DNA from: Elymus sibiricus
Lineage: Eukaryota > Streptophyta > Magnoliopsida > Poales > Poaceae
NCBI GenBank assembly: GCA_039707655.1
Contig: CM077665.1
Span: 84,631,954 to 84,695,953, forward strand
Direction of reading: 5' to 3'
DNA length: 64,000 bases
In this document: positions 32,642-44,544 of the stretch, one piece after another
How the letters are laid out: every line of letters starts with the position of its first letter
Numbering within the stretch: the first letter of the stretch is position 1
Made by a program: the position numbers and the translations under genes
The notes under the pieces: generated by a model
What the model saw: the letters and a program-made list of their open reading frames with translations, nothing else
What the model was told of the DNA's origin: nothing
Databases searched by the model: none

Positions 32642-34542
32642 TGTAACACCCTGGTTTTCGCTCCCTTTTTTTTTCTTTTGCGGGATTTGACTCCCGTCTT
32701 TTTTCTCGGTGTTATCGGATTTCTCTAGCCATGGGTATGTGAAGATGGTCATCTAGCCTTGCCTTCCCTATCCAACCAGAGATTCTTCCCAGTCCAACCT
32801 TGCCACCCAAGATCTTTGGCTCAGGGTTTTGCTGCCGAAACCCTACCTTCCGAGTTGCCGGAAGGGAAACTCTCATTCCTTCCGTTACAAAGGAACCCCA
32901 ATTTCCTTTGATCTTCTGCGTCCTAAACTTTTCCCAGTGATCATCCCACATCTATAAACCCTGGATATGCAAAAATATTGCCAAGTCATTGCAATATTTT
33001 TCATTTATAATTAATTCCTTTTTCTGCCAGTTAAAGGAATTAAATCCAGGAAAATATCTATCCATCTCCAAAGTTCATGAAAACTTGTGGAGATATTCTT
33101 TGTGATCATATTGAGCTCCCATAAAAATATTAGCCATAATTAAATAGGAGAAATTGCATTTTCCTATTTAATGCCAATATTGCATTTTGGGCACTTTCTA
33201 AAGGAACTACCATTTTGGTAGCTAGGAAAAATCCCAAATAATTTGAGGAGCTTCTCCTATCCATATATTCACCATTTCCATCAAGAACAGAAAGTTACAT
33301 AATTCAAATTTTGAGCACCACATCCATTTGCAGAATTCTGTCCAGTTGGGCAAGTTGCAAAGGAAGTGCTCTATTACTTTATCTATTTGAGCTGACTTTT
33401 TTCATGGTGGTTAACATTGCCAAATCACTCATGGAAACCAAAAATCAGCTTAATCCCTCTATCCATTCATCCACAACAATTTTCCCAAGTTTCTGTCCAT
33501 TTGGAAGCTTTGTGAAGCAAGTACCATTTTGGTATTTCTAAATGGCATGAAACCTTTACAGAGTCTTAGTATCATCAAATCATTGGTCTCCACAAAATTC
33601 CAGTTGTTTTCATCTAGCCAATTTTCCCCAGCACCATCTTTGCATTTCTGGCCAGATTGCCATGTTACAAAGGAAGTGATAACTATATTGCTTCATTTGA
33701 CCTAAAAATTTACCAGGGCATTCACCTTGCTAGATCATAGCTGCCAGCCAAAAACCAGAAACTTTCACCAAGTGAGTCTCCCCCACCTCAGTACAAACAG
33801 TATGCTGCCAAATCCTGTTTCAGTAAGTTTCTTTCCCCCAGAGCTTTCCAGTGGATCCCAGCCACGCCTACGATCTATTTGACCTTTGAGTCATGCAATG
33901 GACAAGGTGTTGGGTCAAGTCGTGCTACAGAGCACGTTTTGGCGTGGTGACCACGCGGACGGCAGGCAGAAGCGCGCGCTCTGTGCTCGGTCTGCTTCGT
34001 GCAGTCGCCTCCGGCGAACTCCGCCATGGCCGCATGCCCCCTCTCCAGCAGGTTCCCCCTTCTCCTTTGTCCTCCTCGCGCCACGTCAAGCCTCGCCGGA
34101 GTTCTGTGTTCCCGTGACCGCCGTTGTTTTCCCCTTTGTCGCCTCTCCTCCGCTGTCCTCTTCCTTCCCGAGCCGTCCCCTCCCTCTAAGTGAGTCAGGT
34201 CGACACCAACCGGCGCTAGCCACCTCGCCGAAGGCGCCAGGACGCCGATAGGCATGCCACGGCGGCCATGCCTATCCATCCCCGTCGTCCAGCTATAAAT
34301 AGACTGCCCCTCTTCCTCCCGAGCTCACCCCCACTCCTCTTCCCCTCCCTGGAACCCTCCTAAGCTCCAGCCCGAGCGGCCGCACGCCCCCTGGTGCCCA
34401 ATTTCCGGCTAACTCCGCCATGGCCGCCGCACTCCCTCCTCTAAATTTTCCTCACCCGAGCCTCCTTTGCTCCTCTAGCTCCACCGGCAGGCCACCACCA
34501 CCATCACGGCGCCACCCCTGCCCCTATTTTGCCTCAAGGATG
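32642..34542 (+). repeat. LARD 3' LTR, first part
   Basis: Begins TGTAACACCCTGG; 1901 bp up to the insertion of the 34543 element. It holds the second TATA box (34294-34302). Confidence 0.85.
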
Positions 34543-36083
34543 TGTTGACACCAGATTTTGGCATGGACAAAAACGTAATTAAGAAGGCCTCAAATGGAAA
34601 AGTGCTCAAAGTGAGAAAGCTCTGTATCGTCAAAAGGAGAAACTTTGATATTTGGGCCATAGCCATCCGACCTCATCTCTAAGACCGAAGTTGTGTTCGA
34701 AGTACTGGGATTTTGTATCCAGAACACTATTCGGCTGATTACGCCCTCAAGATGATCTCATATGAGAAAACTTTCTACATGAATTGTCTTCGTCTCGTAG
34801 AATTGGTCGATTTTCATATAAAAATCGTCTCAATCCGAGTTCGTATGCAAAAGTTAGAGCTATCTGAATGCAGCCATGTCAAGAGGCGAAATAAGACGCG
34901 GGAGACCAGACACGTCTTGGCGAGTGTCTGATGCAATGCGTGAGCAATTAGCCATTCAAGATGGCCTCGAATCGAAAAACGTTCAACATGAAAGTTGTTC
35001 GTAACATCGAAACGGTCAACTTTGCTTTTGGGCACATTTTCATCCGAGGTCGTTTACTGCCACAAAAAAGACCCGCAAGGTACAGCCAGAAAGCTTGCCG
35101 GGATGGAAACCTTGCCGGGGAAATCTTGCCGGGATGGAAACCTTGCCGGGATAGAAACCTTGCCGGGATGGAAACCTTGCCGGGGTGTGAAAGCTTGCCG
35201 GGATGGAAACCTTGCCGGGGAAAGCTTGCCGGAGTGGAAACTGTCAAATCCGACCAGAAGCTGAAGATGGGCTCAAATAATTATTTAGATGGCCTCGGAT
35301 GAAAAAGTGTTCAACATGAAAGTTGTTCGTAACGTCGAAACGGTCAACTTTGCTTTTGGAGTCATCATCATCCGACATAGTATACGACCTGCAGAGACGC
35401 TACAAGAGTCGGACGGTCCAGTCAGCTACATAACCGAGTCCGACTCGAAATTAAAGATGCCCCCGTGGAGTATTCAATATGGCCTTATTTGGAAAAGTGA
35501 TCAACATACGGATTATTGGCCTCGTCGAAGCGCACAAAATTCGTGTTTGAACCATCTCCATCGGAGGTCATGTGCAGATTCCATGGCCCACGCAAGGAGC
35601 AAGACAGAAGATTGGACCAGATTCGGGCTGAATCCGAGCGGGACCAGAACTAGGACTCTAGGACGTGAATTGATGTAATTTTCTTGTAAGGAAAGCATAG
35701 ATGAATCCTTTGCTTGTACGGGAAGTCCAACCGCCTCTTATATATGTTGGGGGTGACGGCCGATTGAATAACACACAATCGACATACATCTAAATACATC
35801 TATTTTTACCCGTACTGTTTTTACCTTTCGTTACCCATGGCCGAGCCTTAGCAACCCTAGGGTTTGGTAACCTTTGCCGTTTTGCGCTGAAAAGCGGCCG
35901 TATCTCCTCTCCGAAATCGAGGAACCCATCTTTGCCGCTTTGCACTGAAAAGCGGTCGTATCTCCTCTCCAAAATCGAGGAACCCTTTGTTGCTTTGCTC
36001 GTAAAGCATCCGTTCATCGTCACGAAAGTACGATTGGCGACTCTGCATCTTGGTGTTGCGCGGTGCAAATTTCTACGCCAACA
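34543..36083 (+). repeat. 5' LTR of gag-only element
   Basis: 1541 bp. Contains the nine-unit CTTGCCGGG array (35094-35241). Later a 57-bp direct duplication (GCTGAAAAGCGGCCGTATCTC and GAAATCGAGGAACCC) lies at about 35872-35985. Confidence 0.95.
35094..35241 (+). repeat. Nine-unit CTTGCCGGGATGGAAAC tandem array
   Basis: Nine units of 14-18 bases starting CTTGCCGG; five are exact or one base off CTTGCCGGGATGGAAAC, the others truncated or altered. Copied unchanged in the 3' LTR at 41401-41548. Confidence 0.9.
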
Positions 36084-36088
36084 CAAAT

Positions 36089-36106
36089 TGGCGACTCCGA
36101 TGGGGA
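36089..36106 (+). other. Primer binding site of gag-only element
   Basis: TGGCGACTCCGATGGGGA, 5 bases after the 5' LTR end. I infer a tRNA-Arg-type primer by resemblance to Ogre/Tat PBS sequences; not checked against tRNA sequences. Confidence 0.6.
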
Positions 36107-36185
36107 CGAGAACGCCGAGTACTTTCGATCTACTCGGCGATAAGAAGAACAAGGACAAGGCCGAGTTACATCTAACTCGGACGAA

Positions 36186-39100
36186 GTGGAACAAGGACAT
36201 ACGCACCTCGGAGCGCATCAAGAGGCTGCAATCTACAACGGTATCATGAATCATCAATTTTCTTACGTAGATTCAAATTACTCTTGTGTTAATGTTGCTA
36301 GATCTAGTGATACATGTACTGTATCGGCTAACCCTAGTTCTTACTATGTGCAAAAGCCGATGCAAAATAACCTATATGCTTCAACTTATTCTAGCAACTT
36401 GCAGTGTGTAAATCCGAATTCTCATGCATTGGCAATTCCAGAAATTCACATGCCGATGAGTAACATGATGAGTTCGATCAATCAATATGAGACACCCGAT
36501 CTTAGAAATTTTAATAGCATGCAATCAAGTGTTTCATCTCCATATTCATCGGCAAATAACTTGCAGTATGTGGATTCACCTTCAAACATGCCGACGGATA
36601 GAGAAATTGGACACGCTATTAGCTATTTGACCAATTACTCTCAACCATCATATGCTATACCTTATGCTACTAACTTTTCAACACAGTATGCAGCTAGTGA
36701 TACTCATAGTTCGGCTCCACACCTTTACAATGGTTATAACCGACCAAGTGGAAATTCAGAAGGAGCTAATGTGCTTTTCTCTAGTACTGCAGCCTATGGT
36801 ACATCCCCTGTACAAGTGCAAAGTTTCAGCAACACATCATTGCCGAAAGAGACAAAAAGCATTGGGGGGCATTCCTATGCAGGAGCACGTGATTGGAGGG
36901 AAGAATGTGCCACTGAGCTCAAGAAGCTTAATTTTATCTACCGAGAGCAACATAAGAAAAAATACACCGAGTTGACAATCATGAATACCGACTCCAAGAA
37001 CGGAAGCAACGTTAACTCGGATGACATTAGCCCTGTCACGCTTGAAGAAGAAAACCGGCGAGAAATTAAGCGCGTGCTTGAAGAACGGAAGGCTAAGATG
37101 GTAAGATGGAAGTTGGCTGAATACCAGAAGACAAGGAACAACGCCATCAAAAAGACAACAACACCGAGCTGCTCCAACTCGGAGACAACAGCACCGAGTT
37201 GCTCCAACTCGGAGGCAACAGCACCGAGTTGCTCCAACTCGGAAACAACAGAGAACCGAGTTACTCCAGCTCGGAAACAAGAGCGTACTAAGTTGCTCAC
37301 AATTCGGGAACAAACACACCAGTACTCGGACGACTCGTCTTTTCCTTACTGCAGCAGTCATGACGAGCTCTCTGAGTTAAAGAAACAAGAAAATGAAGCT
37401 CTGCGAGCCAAACAGAACAATGTTGACTCGGCTATTACCTTCGAGTTGGCTAATGAAGCCGAGTCATGCATACATACTGAATCCATTGAGCCTGCAGAGG
37501 AAGATTTCGTCAATGAATTAGCCGTGTTTGAGTTTTCTGAATACAAGGGAGTTTTTGTGCTACCCTCTGAGTTCCGCGCTAAAGATGATGGGCATCAAAA
37601 GCAGAAAGACATGACCGAACAAGATTCAGTCAGCGATGAACATCAAGAGCTAGAAAGCGAGGCCGGACAATGTTTGGTTAACAAGGAACCTCCGAGTAAT
37701 CCGGCACAACAGCTAGAAAAGGAAAATGAAGTGTTGGAGGATTATCCAGAAGAGGGGCAAAGTATTGTTCCCGTGCTAGCATCACATTCTCCCAACATCT
37801 TCAAGGAGGTATGCCTAACCAGTAGTTTACTCGCTTCTCGATCTGGTCATAATTGTATTTTTGATGCATCTACTTTCATGATTTTAAGTAATATTGAAAG
37901 ACCGATCAAGATGAGTAACTTGTCTGCTAGGAATAGTTTGTTCACTAATCATGCCAGTCAACATATCGTACCATTCATAGAGGCTAGTAGTGAAATCATA
38001 ACTCGAGACAGTTATAATTCGGAGGTAAAGAACCTAGTCATTCATAGCTCGGAGATGACACACACCGAGCTACATCTAATTCAGAACAAACACCCACGGA
38101 GTTACACGCCGAGTTATAATTTGTCTCAATCAAGGTTGTTCCCGTCATACAGGTTAAGCTTTATTTTCATATGGGCAACTTTGATTATTTCTTACTTGGC
38201 TTGCATTTGGTCTCGAATGAGACATATATGTTGTAACAGTTTTGGTTTCAGAAACATAAAGCCAAGGTTTGAATCTGTAGAGGAAACCGATGACATCATA
38301 ATTCTTTATTCAAAGTCATCGGAGAAAGAGTGTGAAACACAATGCATAGCCGAATGGGGTGATGCCAAATCTGAACCATTCATTTGCTTACTTCCAAAGC
38401 CGTTCTTACACCAAGATCGGCTAGAAAACAAAAAGTTTACCTTCAATCCAAACATGTGTGATCAGATCTTTGATTTGTTGCTGAAGAATGATTATATTAG
38501 AATTCTGGATCACCATGTCAAGCCATCAATCCAAGGGCGAGTGTATTGTAAATTGCACGAGTCATTCGAGCATACTTTTGAGGATTGCACCATGTTTCGA
38601 CAGATGGTTAAATCGGCCATTAAAGGACGATTGAGACTTGTTGAAACGCTAAGGGATGACCAGTCCATTCCTATTGGTCCTGATGGCAAAAGGGTCTTGC
38701 GTCAGTTGCTTCAAGTCGATTCATTTGAAGATAAGAAGGTAAAAACTGCAAGTGATGGGATCAAGCTTTCAAGTACACAAACTATTCATGAGCACAATGA
38801 TGAGCTTCTTGAGGGCGGAGGTTTTGTCAAGGTTACAATGAAGACGCCAAGCACTGGGGGGCAACGAGATAATCCAATGATCGATGCTGTCACAATCAAA
38901 GAAAACAAAGGCCGAAATAAGCACAAGGGTAAAAATCCGAAAGTTATTTTCGCGCAGCTATTGGAAAAATATCAGAAGATAAATGAAGAGAAGATTGCTT
39001 ATCGGCCAAGTAATTCAAAAGCATCGAGATCACCCCCTAGGCGCAAATCTAAGGATCGGTATTGGCAAAGTGATAATTTCAATGCATCATATTCATATCC

Positions 39101-39890
39101 CTATTTTGGGCCGCCAATGCCAATGCCGTGGATGCCTCCCTACGCTCACGTAAATCCATATCCATCATGGGACAGGTATGATACAAGGGCACATCCTCCA
39201 TCTTATTATAAACCATCTCACCAATATTATGCAGCTTCAAGAAGACCAACCTTCAGTGAGCAGTCATATGTTCAAGACCGTTTCAATAAAAACGAATCGG
39301 TCCGGGGCTCAAGAAAGAAGATAGAGGTGGTCAAGCAAATTTACCGAGTGAAAAAGGATGGCCGCAAGTGTGCTCTTTCAGATCCGACTCCGTACGACAA
39401 AAAGCCAGCTGAGTCTACGTTGGCTACTAAAGGCAAGGAGATGAAGCGTGTAACTTTCAAGGATCCAATTGCCGAATTTCAACAGGCCAAGTTTGAGGTT
39501 CCCAAAGCCAAGGAAAACTTGCCAGTGCATAAAACAAAGCCACAGCCGAGATGCCCACTCGGCTTATCATATTCGCAAGAGAAGAAGCTGAAGCGGCTTA
39601 GGGCCTATGAGCTGGAGAAGAGGAACATGGCGTGGGTCCCCAAAGGAAGCCGTCAAGGCAAGAATGATGTGACAGCTCCTGTTGCAGGAGTAAGAGAGGA
39701 CAAGCGTGAAGCCGGTAGACAAAAACAACGATTTTCATGTCACAATACGAGACTCCAGACAGTGCATCATCCATGTTCTTCAACCGTCCCATCAGAGTTT
39801 GTGCCCAAAAATTTATCGCCGGCTGAAATTTCTGATTTATTTCGGCTATTCACACTTTGGTGGGCAGGTTCCCCAGATCCTTTGAGATGA
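36186..39890 (+). CDS. Long gag-like protein of the gag-only element
   Basis: An intact 1234-residue ORF. The first ATG is 36186; an alternative in-frame ATG at 36246 (MNHQFSYVDSN) starts the compositionally uniform part. The N-terminal third is Ser/Asn/Tyr-rich and low-complexity. Then follow a charged region, and a run of ATAPSCSNSE-type repeats at about residues 325-360. A possible membrane-like segment (SFIFIWATLIISYLACIW) lies near 660. A Cys-His motif, YCKLHESFEHTFEDC (C-x3-H-x5-H-x4-C), resembles the zinc-binding motif ahead of protease in Tat-type Gypsy polyproteins. The C-terminal block RCPLGLSYSQEKKLKRLRA matches a motif I know from plant Gypsy gag-like ORFs. No catalytic domains. 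The role would be RNA packaging. Being open over 3.7 kb fits the young LTRs. Confidence 0.75.
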   Translation: MEQGHTHLGAHQEAAIYNGIMNHQFSYVDSNYSCVNVARSSDTCTVSANPSSYYVQKPMQNNLYASTYSSNLQCVNPNSHALAIPEIHMPMSNMMSSINQYETPDLRNFNSMQSSVSSPYSSANNLQYVDSPSNMPTDREIGHAISYLTNYSQPSYAIPYATNFSTQYAASDTHSSAPHLYNGYNRPSGNSEGANVLFSSTAAYGTSPVQVQSFSNTSLPKETKSIGGHSYAGARDWREECATELKKLNFIYREQHKKKYTELTIMNTDSKNGSNVNSDDISPVTLEEENRREIKRVLEERKAKMVRWKLAEYQKTRNNAIKKTTTPSCSNSETTAPSCSNSEATAPSCSNSETTENRVTPARKQERTKLLTIREQTHQYSDDSSFPYCSSHDELSELKKQENEALRAKQNNVDSAITFELANEAESCIHTESIEPAEEDFVNELAVFEFSEYKGVFVLPSEFRAKDDGHQKQKDMTEQDSVSDEHQELESEAGQCLVNKEPPSNPAQQLEKENEVLEDYPEEGQSIVPVLASHSPNIFKEVCLTSSLLASRSGHNCIFDASTFMILSNIERPIKMSNLSARNSLFTNHASQHIVPFIEASSEIITRDSYNSEVKNLVIHSSEMTHTELHLIQNKHPRSYTPSYNLSQSRLFPSYRLSFIFIWATLIISYLACIWSRMRHICCNSFGFRNIKPRFESVEETDDIIILYSKSSEKECETQCIAEWGDAKSEPFICLLPKPFLHQDRLENKKFTFNPNMCDQIFDLLLKNDYIRILDHHVKPSIQGRVYCKLHESFEHTFEDCTMFRQMVKSAIKGRLRLVETLRDDQSIPIGPDGKRVLRQLLQVDSFEDKKVKTASDGIKLSSTQTIHEHNDELLEGGGFVKVTMKTPSTGGQRDNPMIDAVTIKENKGRNKHKGKNPKVIFAQLLEKYQKINEEKIAYRPSNSKASRSPPRRKSKDRYWQSDNFNASYSYPYFGPPMPMPWMPPYAHVNPYPSWDRYDTRAHPPSYYKPSHQYYAASRRPTFSEQSYVQDRFNKNESVRGSRKKIEVVKQIYRVKKDGRKCALSDPTPYDKKPAESTLATKGKEMKRVTFKDPIAEFQQAKFEVPKAKENLPVHKTKPQPRCPLGLSYSQEKKLKRLRAYELEKRNMAWVPKGSRQGKNDVTAPVAGVREDKREAGRQKQRFSCHNTRLQTVHHPCSSTVPSEFVPKNLSPAEISDLFRLFTLWWAGSPDPLR

Positions 39891-40849
39891 GAACGCATGG
39901 CCGATATTTGTTTATCGTCCTGAGATTTCGTCATGTTGGTACAACAAGCATTAGGCTACTATCTCAGCTGAATCCGAGTGGATCATCATTTAGGTAATAT
40001 TGCCAAGGTTCGAACCGAGTGAAATACAGTCGGTATGTCCGATTGAAAATCTTTGTGATGACCCGACTGGTCCTAAAACATCAAGTTGCAATCCGGGTGA
40101 TTTTAAATCCATGTGGATCGCCACTCGGGTAATATCGATAAAACTGAAGATGGACCTATCAGAACTGTTCAAATAACTTCAGATGGAGTTGATCCAACAA
40201 GAGGCTTGTTTTTTCACATCTGAACAGTCTGATGCTTGGTGTAGCCAATTCACATATGGCCGACTTATTTATTCACTCAGCTCGTGGGAAAAATACGGCT
40301 GACTCATCTTTGAATCGGCAAGGAAAACTACATGTGACTGACTCCTTAGTCGATTCAGCCAGTAATGAAGGATCTAGTGCTATTCAGGAAGCTAACTGGA
40401 AGAAATCCGAGTGTCAGTCTTTTGCAGGATCCGAGTGAAGCAAGATTGTTCGGCACATGGCTTAATATACAGTTTGATCTTTGATGATTTGTGTTGCCGA
40501 ATAGTTGACGGTATTCCTTTGAGGTGCATGGTCATAATCGTTCGGCAGCCAGGATGGTGTATCGTCGAACAATTTATGATATCCCCACAGAGTACCTGGA
40601 TGAAAGCCAGGTGAGTATTGCTATGGGAAGCATGCATGGAGGCGTTTGTGACATCCAATTGTTCTCAAACGGCAAATATCTGAAGAGGCTATACCCAAAT
40701 GGCAACAAGCCTGAGCGCATATCGCCGATAGCAAATTATCGCCCTAAGCTCATATAAATGGCCGATGGAGTGTTGACATCGTCTTTAGAACAAGCATGGT
40801 GCAAAATATTTTTCGGCATGCAAGCTTTGCCGAAAAACAGGGGGGCATG
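39891..40849 (+). other. Non-coding 3' region of gag-only element
   Basis: About 960 bases, short ORFs only, with recurring TCGGT/CCGAGTGA phrases. It ends in the polypurine stretch AAAAACAGGGGGGCATG directly before the 3' LTR, the expected plus-strand primer. Confidence 0.6.
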
Positions 40850-42390
40850 TGTTGACACCAGATTTTGGCATGGACAAAAACGTAATTAAGAAGGTCTCAA
40901 ATGGAAAAGTGCTCAAAGTGAGAAAGCTCCGTATCGTCAGAAGGAGAAACTTTGATATTTGGGCCATAGCCATCCGACCTCATCTCTAAGACCGAAGTTG
41001 TGTTCGAAGTACTGGGATTTTGTATCCAGAACACTATTTGGCTGATTACGCCCTCAAAATGATCTCATATGAGAAAACTTTCTACATGAATTGTCTTCGT
41101 CTCGTAGAATTGGTCGATTTTCATATAAAAATCGTCTCAATCCGAGTTCGTATGCAAAAGTTAGAGCTATCTGAATGCAGCCATGTCAAGAGGCGAAATA
41201 AGACGCGGGAGACCAGACACGTCTTGGCGAGTGTCTGATGCAATGCGTGAGCAATTAGCCATTCAAGATGGCCTCGAATCGAAAAACGTTCAACATGAAA
41301 GTTGTTCGTAACATCGAAACGGTCAACTTTGCTTTTGGGCACATTTTCATCCGAGGTCGTTTACTGCCACAAAAAAGACCCACAAGGTACAGCCAGAAAG
41401 CTTGCCGGGATGGAAACCTTGCCGGGGAAATCTTGCCGGGATGGAAACCTTGCCGGGATAGAAACCTTGCCGGGATGGAAACCTTGCCGGGGTGTGAAAG
41501 CTTGCCGGGATGGAAACCTTGCCGGGGAAAGCTTGCCGGAGTGGAAACTGTCAAATCCGACCAGAAGCTGAAGATGGGCTCAAATAATTATCTAGATGGC
41601 CTCGGATGAAAAAGTGTTCAACATGAAAGTTGTTCGTAACGTCGAAACGGTCAACTTTCCTTTTGGAGTCATCATCATCCGACATAGTATACGACCTGCA
41701 GAGACGCTACAAGAGTCGGACGGTCCAGTCAGCTACATAACCGAGTCCGACTCGAAATTAAAGATGACCCCGTGGAGTATTCAATATGGCCTTATTTGGA
41801 AAAGTGATCAACATACGGATTATTGGCCTCGTCGAAGCGCACAAAATTCGTGTTTGAACCATCTCCATCGGAGGTCATGTGCAGATTCCACGGCCCACGC
41901 AAGGAGCAAGACAGAAGATTGGACCAGATTCGGGCTGAATCCGAGCGGGACCAGAACTAGGACTCTAGGACGTGAATTGATGTAATTTTCTTGTAAGGAA
42001 AGCCTAGATGAATCCTTTGCTTGTACGGGAAGTCCAGCTGCCTCTTATATATGTTGGGGGTGACGGCCGATTGAACAACACACAATCGACATACATCTAA
42101 ATACATCTATTTTTACCCGTACTGTTTTTACCTTTCGTTACCCATGGCCGAGCCTTAGCAACCCTAGGGTTTGGTAACCTTTGCCGTTTTGCGCTGAAAA
42201 GCGGCCGTATCTCCTCTCCAAAATCGAGGAACCCATCTTTGCCGCTTTGCGCTGAAAAGCGGTCGTATCTCCTCTCCGAAATCGAGGAACCCTTTGTTGC
42301 TTTGCTCGTAAAGCATCCGTTCATCGTCACGAAAGTACGATTGGCGACTCTGCATCTTGGTGTTGCGCGGTGCAAATTTCTATGCCAACA
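40850..42390 (+). repeat. 3' LTR of gag-only element
   Basis: 1541 bp, about 99% identical to 34543-36083 by eye. It includes the second copy of the nine-unit array (41401-41548). Confidence 0.95.
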
Positions 42391-42395
42391 GGATG

Positions 42396-44539
42396 ACCGT
42401 GGCATCGGGCTCGATCTCACCAGCGCCGCCGCCCGCCATGCTCAAGACAGCCGCCGCTCCCGTTTTCCTCGGTGTCCATGGATGGGGTGGCTAGGTGCGC
42501 CGCAATGAGGAGGTCACTCCGGTGGTCCGGGTTCCACCGGAGATGGCCGGAGTCGGCCGGGCGCGTGTCGGCACCGGCGTCCTCCCTCTACCCTGCGAGC
42601 GGGAGTCGAGGAAGGAGAACGAGGCAAGAGGAGAGAGAGAGAGAGAGAGAGAGATGGCGCGGGGCCCTCCTGTAAGTGGCTCAGCCACCGGGCCCGCGGT
42701 TTAAGTGGAAGAGCACTCTCTGAAATGCGTTTTCCCATTTGGGAAAGCGTATTTCGCTTCTGCTTCAGCCGGAAATACGCTTTCAGTTTGCAGGAAGCGT
42801 ATTTTTCTGAAGTGCGTTTTCTGTTTAAACCCGTCGGCTGATACCCTTTGATAGTGGACGTTCACTCGTTAACGGCAGAAATGAACAGATTCTCGTTTGT
42901 TTTTGCCTAATGAACGAACGGCCACAACTTTTCAACCGTAACTCGGAATCAGGTGAAACCAACGCCCACTTCTTCAGTTTATCGAGCCCGTTCCGATGGT
43001 ATCCTTTTCATCATGTTTACACTTTCTGAAAATACCCACTTTGCCCTTGCCCTTCAATCAGCCCTCCGAGAGGGAATCCTTTCCGGCGAATTCCTCCGCG
43101 AGGTGATCGCACTTCTTCCGGAGTATTTCTTCGCCCCCAGGCAAGACGACCATCTGATATATGCCCTAAAGCATTGCTCTATGTTATTCTTGCGTGTTTA
43201 ATTAGTAATTATGCCTGTGATAGAAATAATTAAACTCCTGCTATATTGCACTTACTGTTTTCATTCCTTCCATATAATAATTCATAGTGAATAATTGAAA
43301 TGCCTAGTTGCTACCCTCATAAGTTATTGTGATGAACCACATGTTTGCTAAATGAACTTAGTTGTTGATCTTGAGTCACCTGTCCGGGCTTATCCGTGCA
43401 ACCACATTTGCCGGTATGGGACGGCCTTGACTTGGTCTGATCGCGTGCTCTTTCACCGGTACCTCTAGACAAGGAAGGTTATGCGTGCGCGCTACCCTGG
43501 CCCGGTAGGCGGCGATAACCTTGTGAGCCCAGTTGATTGTTTAACCCGGGAGTCCCCGTTTGGGACAGTTTAGTTGGCCACGACGGTGGCAGGTGTCATG
43601 AGGACACAGGGGCCACCCAGGGCAGGACTCCGGGGGAGTATGAATGCCGGTGGTACGATGGGGGAGTCACGGGTCAGGCAGGTTTCGTTGGAGCAACGCT
43701 GGTCCACCCGAATGGGATCACGAGGCCAGGTGCTTCATGGTGTGGGTAAAGTGCGCAACCTCTGCAGAGTGTAAAATCTATTCGAATAGCCGCGTCCACG
43801 GTATTGGACAGCCCGTCCAGACCTCACTAGGTGGTCAATCGTAACAATGATGATAATGAGGGAAGGACTCATCTTGTGTAGACATCAGATGATGTCAGGA
43901 ATAAGATATGTTAGCCATGGGATGGCTATATGATAAGAGGTCGGATGACCGCATGATTCGGATTGGATTTGGATCAGATTCAGATTGGATCATGAGGATG
44001 TTCGGAGTATGGATTATTTACTTGATCTGCTTTAGGTTACTATATTTACCTTAGTAGTTATCATGCTAGTTAATCCTGTTACACCACCATAATTAATATG
44101 GCTAGGTAGGTATGCTATGCCATGATAATTAATATTGCTCTAATAAACAATGCATGCTTGAATGCCATGGATTCCTTTGCTTGGTGTATATGTTAGTTTG
44201 GTTTGCTTGCGAGTACATTCAAAAGTACTCAGCGGCCTTTAACATGGCCAGGTTCACATAAGGATACATTGTCCATCGTCGAGGAGCTGGAGCGTTCGCG
44301 GGCTGGAAGAGTAACCTAGTTAGATCCCTGTGGATTGGAGCTGCACCAAGACCATGCTGCCTTTGATAGAGCCTTTCCGCTGCCATCACCTCTTGTATCA
44401 TATCATGTAAGACTTATATATCCATTAATAGAAATGCCTGTGTTCATGATACTTGTTGTAAACGCGCATGCCAGAGTGATTTCCTGGGCTGGTGCGTGGC
44501 GACCGTCTGGCTACAGTGGTAATCAGGCGAGGCGCCACA
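42396..44539 (+). repeat. LARD 3' LTR, second part
   Basis: 2144 bp following the GGATG duplication, homologous to 6410-8118 plus 29272-29698. It ends GGCGCCACA before TSD GCTAG. Confidence 0.85.
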
Positions 44540-44544
44540 GCTAG

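Larger units (their letters stand above)
34543..42390 (+). mobile_element. Gag-only LTR retrotransposon (Tat/Ogre-like features)
   Basis: 7848 bp, TGTTGACACC...TGCCAACA, with TSD GGATG (34538-34542 and 42391-42395). Two LTRs of exactly 1541 bp (34543-36083 and 40850-42390) differ at about 17 sites by eye, roughly 1.1%, so this is the youngest datable insertion here. One long ORF (36186-39890) is gag-like; no protease, RT or integrase is present. The PBS TGGCGACTCCGATGGGGA differs from the iMet and Asp types and recalls the tRNA-Arg-type PBS of Tat/Ogre elements. It must be mobilised by a partner. Family name unknown to me. Confidence 0.9.
4519..44539 (+). mobile_element. LARD-like LTR retrotransposon carrying nested insertions
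   Basis: The element begins TGTAACACCCTGG at 4519 and ends GGCGCCACA at 44539, flanked by the 5-bp duplication GCTAG (4514-4518 and 44540-44544). The 5' LTR is 4519-8118 plus 29272-29698 (4027 bp without its insertion); the 3' LTR is 32642-34542 plus 42396-44539 (4045 bp). The internal domain, 29699-32641, has an iMet-type PBS at one end and a polypurine tract at the other but no long ORF. Very long LTRs with a short non-coding interior match the published LARD concept (Sukkula-like elements). The phrase NLEDETFLRG just before the 3' LTR resembles the end of chromovirus Gypsy polyproteins, which suggests a Gypsy ancestor. Without the two nested elements its length is about 11 kb. Confidence 0.85.

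Noticed and set aside
35094..35241. Short regular repeats considered as a CRISPR-like array
   Set aside because: Units are contiguous without unique spacers, lie inside a plant LTR and are duplicated with it.
34961..35302. ORF with repeated RDGNLAGMETLPG-type peptide
   Set aside because: Product of the 17-bp LTR array; the LTR is non-coding and the frame has no conserved ends.
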